NCBI GenBank assembly: GCA_029548445.1
Contig: JAKPNJ010000250.1
Coordinates: forward strand, 1 to 47,332
DNA length: 47,332 bases
Origin: Bacillota bacterium
GTDB lineage: Bacteria; Bacillota; Clostridia; Saccharofermentanales; UBA5734
Direction: 5' to 3'
In this document: in pieces, positions 1-7,874 of the stretch
How the letters are laid out: every line of letters starts with the position of its first letter
Position numbering within the stretch: position 1 is the first letter of the stretch
Notes under the pieces: generated by a model
Database searches by the model: none
Seen by the model: only the letters and a program-made list of their open reading frames with translations
What the model was told of the DNA's origin: nothing
Position numbers and translations under genes: made by a program

Positions 1-1065
1 AAGTTCCTCTTCCTGTTCACGGCCATCGCCGTGGTGTGTACCGGCCTGCTGTTCTTCGTCGGCGAGGGGGATGTCTTCACCGGCGTGCTGTTCTTCGTCC
101 TGGCCGAGATCGGGTACCGGGCCGCCCAGGTGTTCTATGACGCACTCCTGACCGACGTGTCCACCCCCGAGACGATCGGAACCGTGTCCGGCCGGGGCTG
201 GGCCGTCGGCATGGTCGGCGGCATCGTCGCCCTGCTCCTGGTCCTGGTGCCGATCCAGCTCCTCGGCAACGACATGATCCACATCGCCTTCCTGATCACG
301 GCGGTCTTCTACCTCGTCTCCTCCATCCCGACTTTCCTGTGGGTCCGGGAATTGCGCGAACCGGAGCGGATTCCGGAAGGGGAGTCGACGATCCGCCTCG
401 CATTCCGGAAACTCCAGCAGACCTTCCGCTCGGCCCGCCACTACAAGGAGTTCATCAAGTACACCATCGCCTTCCTGATTTACAACGACGGCATCATGAT
501 GCTCATGGACTTCGCCGCCATCATCGGGGCGACCCTGTTCGGCATGCAGCAGACGCAGCTGATCCTCTTCGTCATCCTCATCCAGGTCGCGGGGGCCGTC
601 GGCTCCCTCCTGTTCGGCCGCATCTCCGACCGCATGAGCAGCAAGGATGCCATCCTGATCTCCCTGATCGTCCTGATCGTGTCCATCACCGGCCTGTTCT
701 TCATCAAGGACATCACCCTGTTCTTCGTGATTGGCTTCTTCGCCGGGTTCTCCCTGTCCGGGGCCCAGGCCGTGAGCCGGACCATGGTCAGCCAGCTGGC
801 GCCCGTAACGAAGACGGCGGAGTTCTACGGATTCCTGTCCGTCGCAGGCCGGACATCCACTTTCATCGGTCCCCTGGTTTTCGGGACCATCTCCTACCGG
901 GCCAACCGGTGGTACCTGGCCCAGGGGCTGGATGCCGTGGCGGCAGAACAATCCGGCCTGCTCTGGGCCATCGGCTCGATCCTCGCCTTCCTGGCGGCGG
1001 GCCTCCTGGTCCTGCTCCTGGTCCGGCGGGTGACCTCCCGGGATCCCATGGTCTATCCGTCCTGA
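1..1065 (+). CDS. MFS transporter, UMF1/Atg22-like (5' truncated)
   Basis: This is the 3' part of a major facilitator membrane protein; the reading frame is open at base 1, so the start lies outside the window and 354 residues are visible. Hydrophobic segments alternate with short loops. The stretch EIGYRAAQVFYDALLTDV followed by VSGRGWAVGMVGG resembles the signature region of the UMF1 (Atg22-like) branch. A typical MFS loop, FGRISDRMSSKDA, lies in the C-terminal half and the protein ends soon after the last helix. UMF1-like bacterial proteins are usually annotated as efflux or solute carriers without known substrate. The stop is 35 nt before a substrate-binding lipoprotein gene on the same strand, so the two may be cotranscribed. 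The family call is fairly sure; the substrate is unknown. Confidence 0.85.
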   Translation, partial: KFLFLFTAIAVVCTGLLFFVGEGDVFTGVLFFVLAEIGYRAAQVFYDALLTDVSTPETIGTVSGRGWAVGMVGGIVALLLVLVPIQLLGNDMIHIAFLITAVFYLVSSIPTFLWVRELREPERIPEGESTIRLAFRKLQQTFRSARHYKEFIKYTIAFLIYNDGIMMLMDFAAIIGATLFGMQQTQLILFVILIQVAGAVGSLLFGRISDRMSSKDAILISLIVLIVSITGLFFIKDITLFFVIGFFAGFSLSGAQAVSRTMVSQLAPVTKTAEFYGFLSVAGRTSTFIGPLVFGTISYRANRWYLAQGLDAVAAEQSGLLWAIGSILAFLAAGLLVLLLVRRVTSRDPMVYPS

Positions 1066-1100
1066 CGAACCGGCCGCAACCTGTCGAGGAGGAACGTCCC

Positions 1101-2054
1101 ATGCATGCAGCCGTCCGCGCTTCGACCCGGTCCGGTGGGGCGTTCCGCATGGCCCTCACCCTGGTCCTGGCCGCCGTCCTGTCGGCCTTCGCCTGCGGAT
1201 GCGCCCCGGCCACTCCCGGCCCGGGCGATCCGTCCCTGTCCCTCTCGGTCGGCGTGATGCCGGCGGTCGATTCGGCCCCCATCCTGCTGGCCGATCAGAA
1301 AGGGTATTTCGGGGAACTGGGCCTGGTTGTCGACGTGCAGGTCTACACCAACGCCATGAACCGGCAAAGCGCCCTCCAGAGCGGCGGGCTGGACGGGGCC
1401 ATGACCGACGTCGTCGCCCTGGTCAACAATGTGGAGAACGGATTCGACATCCGGATCACGACCAGCACCGACGGCGTCTTTCCCTTTCTCATGAAGGAGG
1501 ACCTCACGGGCCGGACCGAGATCCGGGCCGGCATGATGGAGATCAGCGTGACGAACTACCTGTCGGACCGGCTGCTGGGGGACCGGTTCGAGCTGGAGAA
1601 GGTCTATATCAACGAGATTCCAGCCCGGCTGGAGATGATCGGGAAGGGAGCCCTGGACCTGGCGGTGGTGCCCGAACCGATGGCGTCCCAGGGGGAACGG
1701 AACGGGCTGCTCAAGGTGCTGTATCCTAATAACGATCCGTTTTCGCCGGATGTCATGGTCTTTGCCGGCAAGGCCATCCGGGACAAGCGGGAAGCGCTCC
1801 GCCGGTTCCACCAGGCCTACAACCGGGCCGTGGACGAGATCAACGCCGACGACGGGGAAGCCCGGGACCTGCTGATCTCCGTTCTTGGCCTCGACCCGTC
1901 GATTCGCGACCGGATCCTGATGCCCGACTACCACAGGGCCCGGGTGCCGGACGAGGCCTTTCTCCGGCAGGTCATGGAATGGAACGAACGGGTTCTGGGC
2001 AAGCGGACCGACCTGGCGTATGCCGACCTGGTCGACGACTCCTTTGTCGGATGA
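1101..2054 (+). CDS. ABC transporter substrate-binding lipoprotein, SsuA/NMT1-like
   Basis: A 317-residue periplasmic-type binding protein anchored outside the membrane. The N-terminus has a hydrophobic signal (about residues 17-33) ending in AFACGCAP, with C32 or C34 as the lipidated cysteine. The mature part begins VGVMPAVDSAPILLADQKGY, typical of the NMT1/SsuA/ThiY fold (nitrate, sulfonate, taurine, pyrimidine precursors). The GAMTDVVALV segment fits the ligand cleft of this fold. The start at 1101 is chosen for the GAGGAGG ribosome site about 9 nt upstream; an in-frame ATG at 1149 would shorten the signal peptide. It overlaps the ATPase gene by ATGA, so binding protein, ATPase and permease form one transporter. 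The sequence alone does not decide the substrate. Confidence 0.88.
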   Translation: MHAAVRASTRSGGAFRMALTLVLAAVLSAFACGCAPATPGPGDPSLSLSVGVMPAVDSAPILLADQKGYFGELGLVVDVQVYTNAMNRQSALQSGGLDGAMTDVVALVNNVENGFDIRITTSTDGVFPFLMKEDLTGRTEIRAGMMEISVTNYLSDRLLGDRFELEKVYINEIPARLEMIGKGALDLAVVPEPMASQGERNGLLKVLYPNNDPFSPDVMVFAGKAIRDKREALRRFHQAYNRAVDEINADDGEARDLLISVLGLDPSIRDRILMPDYHRARVPDEAFLRQVMEWNERVLGKRTDLAYADLVDDSFVG

Positions 2055-2839
2055 CGGAAGTGGACGCGCGGGGAACGGGTGAATCGGAAACAGCCGCCCC
2101 GGCCGGACCCATGATCGAGGTGGACCGCCTGCGGGTGTCCTACGGGACGGAGACGGCCCTCCAGGACGTATCCTTCTCCGTGGAACGGCGCGCCAGCTGC
2201 GCGGTCATCGGCCCTTCGGGCTGCGGAAAGACCACCCTGCTGTATGCCCTGGCGGGCCTGCTGAAACCCGACGAAGGACGCATCCGGATCGACGGGGCGC
2301 CCCTGGAGGCGATCCGGCCGGCAACGGGCCTGATTCTCCAGGAGTACGGGCTGCTGCCCTGGAAGACCGTCCGGGACAACATCGCCTTCCCGCTTCGGTC
2401 CCGGGGCCTGGACCGGCACCGGCGCCGGGAGCGGACCGATGCGATCCTGGGCGACCTGGGCATCGGGGACCAGTCGGACAAGTTTCCCGGAGAACTCAGC
2501 GGAGGCCAGCGGCAGCGGGTCGCCATCGGGCGGGCCCTGGCCCTGGAGCCCGACCTGCTGCTCATGGACGAGGCGTCCTCGGCCCTGGACGCCATGACCC
2601 GCGAACGAATCCAGAACCTGGTCCTGGGGATCTTCCGGAAGCGGCCTGTCACCCTGCTGCTGGTCACCCACAGCATCGAGGAAGCGGTCCTGCTGGGCGG
2701 TTCGATTCTTGTCATGGCCCAGGGCCGGATCCGGAGCCGGGTCGATAACCCATGTTTCGGTTTGCCCGATGCCCGGGATGCCCAGGCATTCCACGACCTG
2801 TGCCGGATCATCCGGCGGGAGCTCCATGAGACGGCCTGA
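2051..2839 (+). CDS. ABC transporter ATP-binding protein, SsuB/TauB-like
   Basis: A 262-residue nucleotide-binding subunit on the cytoplasmic side of the importer. Walker A is GPSGCGKTT, the Q-loop is LILQEYGLLPW, the signature is ELSGGQRQRVAIGRAL, Walker B is LLLMDEASSALD and the H-loop is LLVTHSIEEAV. The PW after the Q-loop is characteristic of the nitrate/sulfonate/taurine group. After Walker B the protein reads EASSALD rather than the usual EPFSALD; catalytic residues are kept. The ATG at 2051 overlaps the stop of the binding-protein gene by 4 nt, which favours it over the longer upstream frame. The permease starts 14 nt before this gene ends, so the three are translationally coupled. 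Confidence 0.92.
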   Translation: MTEVDARGTGESETAAPAGPMIEVDRLRVSYGTETALQDVSFSVERRASCAVIGPSGCGKTTLLYALAGLLKPDEGRIRIDGAPLEAIRPATGLILQEYGLLPWKTVRDNIAFPLRSRGLDRHRRRERTDAILGDLGIGDQSDKFPGELSGGQRQRVAIGRALALEPDLLLMDEASSALDAMTRERIQNLVLGIFRKRPVTLLLVTHSIEEAVLLGGSILVMAQGRIRSRVDNPCFGLPDARDAQAFHDLCRIIRRELHETA

Positions 2840-3617
2840 CGGACCGGCGCGGGTCCCCCGGCAGCGACCCTTTGCACCCCTCCTCCGGACGGTGTACGCC
2901 GTCCTGTGCCTCCTGGCCTCCTGGACGATCCTGCATGTCGCCATCGGCTCTGCCATCGTCCCGTCGCCCTGGGTAACGGCGGCGGCCTTTGTCGACCTGC
3001 TGCCCGGCGCCCTGGGTCTCCATCTCCTGTCGAGTCTCGGCCGGATCCTGGCGGCCCTGTCCGCCTCCCTCCTGCTGGGCGTCGTCGTCGGCCTGTGGAC
3101 CGGCCTCAGCGCCCGAAGCGACCGGTGGATCGCCCCGATCGTGTACCTGCTGTATCCCCTGCCGAAGATTGCCTTCCTGCCCATCCTGATGATCCTGTTC
3201 GGCCTGGGAAACGCCCCGAAAATCCTCCTGATCGTGTTCATCCTCGTCTTCCAGGTCCTCCTGGCCGTCCGGGACGGGGTTCGGGAAATTCCCGCCGAGT
3301 GGTTCCTGTCCGTCCGGTCCACCGGCCTGGGGCGGGGCGGGCTGCTGGTCCACCTGGTGCTGCCGGCCATCCTGCCAAAACTCCTGACCGCCGTGCGGAT
3401 CGGCATCGGGATCGGCCTCTCCGTCCTGTTTTTTGCGGAGAGTTTCGCGACAACCTACGGCATCGGCTACTTCATCATGAACAGCTGGCTCCTGGTCGAT
3501 TACCCGGACATGTATGCGGGCATCCTGGCCATGAGCCTCATGGGCTGGATGCTCTTCAGCCTGGTGGACCTGCTGGAATCCCGGGCCTGCCGATGGGTCC
3601 GGGTCGGGAAGACCTGA
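2826..3617 (+). CDS. ABC transporter permease, SsuC/TauC-like
   Basis: A 263-residue integral membrane subunit of the same importer. About six hydrophobic helices are visible. The sequence LLYPLPKIAFLPILMILFGL and the EAA-type loop (AEWFLSVRSTGLGRGGLLVHLVLPAILP) match the BPD_transp_1 permeases of the nitrate/sulfonate/taurine family; the loop docks on the ATPase. The start at 2826 lies inside the ATPase gene (14-nt overlap). Downstream, a TATAAT at 3642 probably begins a new transcription unit. Confidence 0.9.
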   Translation: MRRPDGPARVPRQRPFAPLLRTVYAVLCLLASWTILHVAIGSAIVPSPWVTAAAFVDLLPGALGLHLLSSLGRILAALSASLLLGVVVGLWTGLSARSDRWIAPIVYLLYPLPKIAFLPILMILFGLGNAPKILLIVFILVFQVLLAVRDGVREIPAEWFLSVRSTGLGRGGLLVHLVLPAILPKLLTAVRIGIGIGLSVLFFAESFATTYGIGYFIMNSWLLVDYPDMYAGILAMSLMGWMLFSLVDLLESRACRWVRVGKT

Positions 3618-3641
3618 TCGTCCAGGTTCCGTCCCGCCTGT

Positions 3642-3647
3642 TATAAT
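3642..3647 (+). promoter_or_regulatory. Candidate -10 box for the zinc-ribbon protein gene
   Basis: A consensus TATAAT lies 25 nt after the permease stop and about 85 nt before the next ATG. No good -35 hexamer is seen 16-18 nt upstream (CGTCCA at 17 nt), so this is either a weak promoter or chance. Confidence 0.4.
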
Positions 3648-3732
3648 TGGGTTGTCCTCATATTGCCGGTACCGCCCGCTCCCGCGCTTCCATCCGAAAC
3701 GGACGGCACACGACCAAGGGAGGGAGATCAGC

Positions 3733-4755
3733 ATGTTTTGCCGGAGTTGTGGAAATCCCATCGAAACCGACACCCGCTTTTGTCCCCATTGCGGCCAGGC
3801 CGTTTCCGGTCCGGAGGCACCTGGTCCGGACGCCCCTGCTCCTGCCGCCCGGCCGACGGAAGCCCCGGGGGCGCCGGCCCCATTTCCGCCTGCGGCCCCC
3901 ATGCCGCCGCCGGCTGCCGCTTTGCCGCCGGCTCCTGCTCGAAGGAAGAAGCGCCACGGCTGCCTCATCGCGTTTCTCGTGATCCTGGCCCTGCTGGTCG
4001 CCGGGGCGGTGGCCGTCTACTTCCTGCTCCCCGGCCTGTTCCGGCCCGTCGACTTGGGCGTCCATTACACGGAGCGCGATTACGAGAGCGTCCTGGAGAA
4101 GCTGGGGTATGAAAAGGACGAAGCGCCCCAGTCCGGGACCCGCCAGGATTACAAATACGAGTATGGTCCCGTGGTCCCGGTGGAAACGCGGCTGTCCGCC
4201 GCGGAGGTGACCGCGTTCTTCAACCTGAACCGGCCGTCCTATTTCCCCTTGAAGGATGTCCAGATCAGGATCGGAACCCAGCCGGAGATGGGAATTGGCG
4301 GCTGGTCATACTGGGCGGCCCTGTCGTTGGGGTCCCTGCCTGCCACATCGGACCTGCCCATTGAGGTTTCGGCCAACGTGGACCGGGACTATGCCCTGGA
4401 CAGCCTCCTGTCCGAGTACTCGCGGGAAGAGATCCAGGAGGCCCTCGCCTCCATCGGCATCCTCGACCTCATTCCGGAGCGGGTCAATGGGTATGCAAAG
4501 GTGAGCGGCCGGATCGAGAACAACAAGGTCGTCGACCTTCGGCTCTACGCCGCGTCGGTCATGGGCGTCGCGGTTCCCGCGGACATCGTGCGGTCCGCGG
4601 ACGCCCACACGATCGTCGCCGGCCTGATCGACAAGCTGCTGGAAAACTACCACGAGGAATCCGGCGCGGTTTTCGTCACGATTCGGGCGGAGAACGGCGA
4701 GATCCTGCTGGAAGGGGAGCTTCCGTCATCCCTGACCCGGACCCCGCTGCCGTAA
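3733..4755 (+). CDS. Zinc-ribbon membrane protein of unknown function
   Basis: A 340-residue protein that I cannot assign to a function. It opens with a zinc ribbon (C3, C6, C17, C20 in MFCRSCGNP and FCPHCG), followed by a Pro/Ala-rich linker (about residues 27-70), a basic stretch RRKKRHG, one transmembrane helix (about 77-99) and an extracytoplasmic domain of about 240 residues. The zinc ribbon would be cytoplasmic. The outer domain has no motif I recognise. The start at 3733 is set by the GGGAGGGAG ribosome site and by the ribbon beginning right at the methionine. Its last 80 nt overlap the end of the convergent MFS gene. Zinc-ribbon/TM proteins of this layout are common in Bacillota. Confidence 0.75.
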   Translation: MFCRSCGNPIETDTRFCPHCGQAVSGPEAPGPDAPAPAARPTEAPGAPAPFPPAAPMPPPAAALPPAPARRKKRHGCLIAFLVILALLVAGAVAVYFLLPGLFRPVDLGVHYTERDYESVLEKLGYEKDEAPQSGTRQDYKYEYGPVVPVETRLSAAEVTAFFNLNRPSYFPLKDVQIRIGTQPEMGIGGWSYWAALSLGSLPATSDLPIEVSANVDRDYALDSLLSEYSREEIQEALASIGILDLIPERVNGYAKVSGRIENNKVVDLRLYAASVMGVAVPADIVRSADAHTIVAGLIDKLLENYHEESGAVFVTIRAENGEILLEGELPSSLTRTPLP

Positions 4756-5968
4756 GGAACAGGACCGCCATCCCCGACGCAACCAGGACCAGGTTCAGGA
4801 CGAAGGGCAACCGGGCGTCCAGGCCCGACAGCAGGCCGGCAATCCAGCCGAAGGGCGAACTCAGGGCCAACAGGCAGACATAGAGGATGGACATGATCCG
4901 GGCCCGTTCCTTCGTGTCCACCAGGACCACCTGCATCGAGTCCAGCAGGGGGCTGATGGTGGCCAGGGCCAGGCCTTCCAGCAGGATGCTCGGAAAGAGG
5001 GCGACCGGTCCCAGGCTGGAAGCAGCCAGCAGCAGGGCCTGGCTCGCACCCAGCAGCAGCAGGCCGGCCAGCATGGGCCTGCGGAAGCGCAGCGCCCGGA
5101 TGCCGGGCACGAAGGTGAAGAAAGCGAACAGCATGACAATGGACCGGACAAAGGGGAGGATCCCGATCCAGCGGGCCTCGACGCCGACGGTGCTGGTGGC
5201 GTAGACCGACCAGAATGTGGTGTTGACCAGGGTGCAGATGGCCGTGACCAGCATGAGGAAAAGGGTCAGGAGGGTGCCCGGGGCCCGCAGGATCTGGCCC
5301 AGAACCCCCCGATAGCCGGACAGCAGCGTCCGAAGCGGCACATGCCGCGTCTCTGCCATCCGGGCCAGGCCGTGCCGCGTTTCTGTGGAAAAAACGTACA
5401 GGAGGACGAACTTCGCCGTCATCAGGACGAAGGCCAGCAGGTAGAGCCAGCGCAGGGTCGTCACCAGGCCGAAACCGCCCACCAGCAAGCCTGCCAGGGG
5501 GGCGAAAAAGGCCGACACCACCCCCGCCACGTAGATCCAGGCATAAATGTGGATCAGCTGGGCATGGTCGCTGTCCTCCACCAGCAGGCATCCCCAGGAG
5601 TTCACGGCGATGCGGTTCACCGCATTCAGGAGGGCTGCGGCCACGAACCACCCGATGTCCCGGGCAAAGGCCCACAGCAGGCAGGGGACGGTAAAGGAAA
5701 TGAGGTCCACGACGAAGGTGGTGCGCCGGCGGCCGAACTTGTCCGTCAGGGCACCGCTCAAAAGAGCGAACAGGATCTGGGCTGCCAGGCCGATGCTGGC
5801 CACCAGGCCGATTTCCTGGGCCGATACCCCCAGGGCCAGCATGTACAGCGACGCGTACGGAATGAACAAATTGTAGGGGATTCCCCACAGGGGCTCCGTA
5901 TAGACGCAGGCCCGGGGATTCCCCCGAAGGCCCAGGAGGGTTCGGATCATCGCGTGGTTTTTCGGCAT
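4676..5968 (-). CDS. MFS transporter
   Basis: A 430-residue, about 12-helix major facilitator protein. The loop between helices 2 and 3 reads GALTDKFGRRRT, close to the classical MFS motif (G-x3-D-x2-G-R-R). It begins with a cytoplasmic stretch containing PKNHAMIRTLLGLRGNPRACV, as in several clostridial MFS proteins of unknown substrate. The start at 5968 has GGGAGG a few bases upstream. The C-terminal 26 residues are polar and are encoded in the overlap with the convergent zinc-ribbon gene. Transport direction and substrate cannot be read from the sequence. Confidence 0.87.
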   Translation of the reverse strand: MPKNHAMIRTLLGLRGNPRACVYTEPLWGIPYNLFIPYASLYMLALGVSAQEIGLVASIGLAAQILFALLSGALTDKFGRRRTTFVVDLISFTVPCLLWAFARDIGWFVAAALLNAVNRIAVNSWGCLLVEDSDHAQLIHIYAWIYVAGVVSAFFAPLAGLLVGGFGLVTTLRWLYLLAFVLMTAKFVLLYVFSTETRHGLARMAETRHVPLRTLLSGYRGVLGQILRAPGTLLTLFLMLVTAICTLVNTTFWSVYATSTVGVEARWIGILPFVRSIVMLFAFFTFVPGIRALRFRRPMLAGLLLLGASQALLLAASSLGPVALFPSILLEGLALATISPLLDSMQVVLVDTKERARIMSILYVCLLALSSPFGWIAGLLSGLDARLPFVLNLVLVASGMAVLFLTAAGSGSGMTEAPLPAGSRRSPPES

Positions 5969-6038
5969 GGGGCCTCCCGTCGGACGCGGTTGGACGATGA
6001 CTCCACTATCGCCAAAAGCGGCCGATTGCGCAAGCAGG

Positions 6039-6067
6039 TTGACGGCCCCGCGGCGGTCGCCTATTCT
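6039..6067 (+). promoter_or_regulatory. Sigma-70-type promoter
   Basis: TTGACG at 6039-6044, a 17-nt spacer and TATTCT at 6062-6067 form a near-consensus promoter. The expected transcription start (about 6074) leaves a short leader carrying the GGAAGGAGG ribosome site of the gene at 6097. Confidence 0.7.
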
Positions 6068-6096
6068 GCAGGCAGGAACGGAAGGAGGCGGTCGCC

Positions 6097-6765
6097 ATGG
6101 CCGACGGGCAGGACATCCGGCTTCGCAATCCCGAACTCCTCCACCTGGAGGACGCGAACGGGAACCTGTCCCATGGATTCAACCAGGAGTGGTTCGGATC
6201 CGAGTGGCAGCGCCGGGCGGGGTGCGGCCCCTGCGTCGCCGCCAATCTCCTGCTGTACCTGCACCGGACCCGCCGGCTGGAGCTCCCCTTTGCCCTGGAC
6301 AGCCGGGCGGATCTCCTGGCGTTCATGGAGGCGGTGTGGGTCCATGTCACGCCCACCGCCATGGGCCTCCATACCCTGAAGCGATTCTGCGGCGGCGTCC
6401 ATGCCTTCCTGCACGCCCATGCGGTTCCCCTGGACTGCAGGACCTTTGGGGTAGCCCGGCGTCGCGGGGCGCGGCCTCCCTTCGAGGCGCTGGCGGGATT
6501 CATCGCGGAGGGCCTGCGCAGCGACAGCCCCGTGGCGTTCCTGAACCTGTCCAACGGAACGGTCCGAAACCTGGAACCCTGGCATTGGGTAACCCTTGTG
6601 GCCGTCGGGGATGGCCCGTCCGCGGACGCGTTCCCGGCGGAGATCTACGACGGGGAGCAGGCGATCGGGATGGACCTGCGGCAGTGGTACGACACGACAA
6701 CCCTGGGCGGAGGATTTCTGTACCTGGCGGGCGGATCGGGGAAACCTGGCTGTACCGCAGGATAA
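6097..6765 (+). CDS. C39-like (papain-fold) protein
   Basis: A 222-residue protein without signal peptide or membrane segment. The sequence WQRRAGCGPCVAANLLLYL (Q38, C43) resembles the oxyanion Gln and catalytic Cys of C39/papain-like peptidases, and EPWHWVTLVAV (H163) followed by YDGEQ (D185) resembles the His and the acidic residue. The length fits a single catalytic domain. It has its own strong promoter and a good ribosome site and stands alone between an MFS gene and a flavoprotein gene. No bacteriocin or export gene is nearby, so a role as a leader-peptide protease is not supported; a cytoplasmic hydrolase or transferase of this fold is equally possible. Family call by motif only. Confidence 0.6.
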   Translation: MADGQDIRLRNPELLHLEDANGNLSHGFNQEWFGSEWQRRAGCGPCVAANLLLYLHRTRRLELPFALDSRADLLAFMEAVWVHVTPTAMGLHTLKRFCGGVHAFLHAHAVPLDCRTFGVARRRGARPPFEALAGFIAEGLRSDSPVAFLNLSNGTVRNLEPWHWVTLVAVGDGPSADAFPAEIYDGEQAIGMDLRQWYDTTTLGGGFLYLAGGSGKPGCTAG

Positions 6766-6771
6766 CCGATT

Positions 6772-6796
6772 ATTTTGAAAATCAAAATATTTTGAT
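6772..6796. promoter_or_regulatory. Overlapping palindromic operator, FabT-like
   Basis: Two palindromes share a half-site: ATTTTGAAAATCAAAAT (6772-6788) and ATCAAAATATTTTGAT (6781-6796). It is a short AT-rich island in GC-rich DNA, 116-140 nt before the flavoprotein ATG. The first palindrome has the arms TTTGA and TCAAA of the FabT (MarR-family) operator known from lactic acid bacteria, differing in the two central bases. The island may also contain promoter elements (TTGAAA, GATATA), but spacing is not ideal. No regulator gene of this type is in the window. Confidence 0.55.
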
Positions 6797-6911
6797 ATAC
6801 AGGTCGTCTCCGGCGTGCTACCATCGGACAATGAACTGCCGTGCTTCCGGGACCGCCGAACCGGGATGGATGCAGCCATGCGGATACCGGCGGCGAGGGA
6901 AGGAGACGCCC

Positions 6912-7859
6912 ATGAAAATCCCGTCATTGACAATCGGAAAGCTGACAGCCTCCCTGCCCATTATCCAGGGCGGGATGGCGGTCCGCATCTCGACCTCCCG
7001 CCTTGCGGCCGCTGTGGCCAATGAAGGCGGGATCGGCGTTATCGCGGGAACCGGCATGGAGCCCGAGGAACTGCGCAACGAAATCCGGGCCGCCCGGCGC
7101 CTGTCGGACGGCATCATCGGGGTCAACGTGCTCTTTGCCGTCAACCAGTTTGCCGAACTCGTCCGAACCGCCATTTCCGAGAAGATCAGCCTGGTCATTT
7201 CCGGAGCGGGTTTCTCCCGGGACATGTTCGGCTGGGGGAGGGAAAGCGGCACCCCCATCGTTCCGGTTGTCTCGTCGGCCCGCCTGGCGGTGCTTTCCGA
7301 GAAGCTGGGCGCGTCGGCCGTCATCGTCGAAGGCGCGGAAGCCGGCGGCCATCTCGGCACCGACCGCCCCATGCTGGACATCCTCCCGGAAGTCAGGACA
7401 GCGGTCGGCATTCCGGTCATCGGCGCCGGGGGGATCCTCGACGGCCAGGATATCGCCAGGGCCCTCCGGTCGGGAGCGGACGGGGTCCAGATGGGCACCC
7501 GGTTCGCCGCCAGCGAGGAGGCAAACGGATCCGACGCGTTCAAGCGGATGTATGTCGAGTCGAAAGCGGACGATGTGACCTTGATGCACAGCCCGGTGGG
7601 ACTGCCCGGCCAGGCGCTGCGCAATCGGTTCCTGGACAGCGTGGAGCGGGAAGACCACGAGGAGAACGAGCCATGCATCGGGTGCCTGAAACGCTGCAGC
7701 CACAGCTTCTGCATCATGCGGGCCCTCAACAACGCCCTGCCCGGCGGCGTGTCCGAACGGGCCCTGGTGTTCTGCGGAAGCCAGGTTCACAGGATTCGCG
7801 AGATCCTGTCTGTCCACGAGATCTTCCGCCAGCTGAAGGCGACGCTCCTGGCGATCTGA
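6912..7859 (+). CDS. FMN-dependent nitronate monooxygenase / enoyl-ACP reductase II-like
   Basis: A 315-residue TIM-barrel flavoprotein of the FabK/nitronate monooxygenase family. Visible signatures are PIIQGGMAVRIS at the N-terminus, the substrate-site GGHLG (H147), the phosphate-binding GIPVIGAGGILDG, and GADGVQMGTRF. FabK members reduce enoyl-ACP in fatty-acid synthesis; others oxidise nitronates. The sequence does not decide between them, though the FabT-like palindromes upstream would favour a lipid role. Near the C-terminus is a cysteine cluster, CIGCLKRCSHSFC (C255, C258, C262, C267), which could bind metal. The start at 6912 follows GGAAGGAG; the frame is open further upstream but without similarity. 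It converges with the glycan locus 16 nt downstream. Confidence 0.8.
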   Translation: MKIPSLTIGKLTASLPIIQGGMAVRISTSRLAAAVANEGGIGVIAGTGMEPEELRNEIRAARRLSDGIIGVNVLFAVNQFAELVRTAISEKISLVISGAGFSRDMFGWGRESGTPIVPVVSSARLAVLSEKLGASAVIVEGAEAGGHLGTDRPMLDILPEVRTAVGIPVIGAGGILDGQDIARALRSGADGVQMGTRFAASEEANGSDAFKRMYVESKADDVTLMHSPVGLPGQALRNRFLDSVEREDHEENEPCIGCLKRCSHSFCIMRALNNALPGGVSERALVFCGSQVHRIREILSVHEIFRQLKATLLAI

Positions 7860-7874
7860 ACGGCGTCCGGCCCC

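Noticed and set aside
1066-1100. Riboswitch before the SsuA-like gene
   Set aside because: Only 35 nt lie between the two genes, too little for an aptamer, so the substrate cannot be read from a leader.
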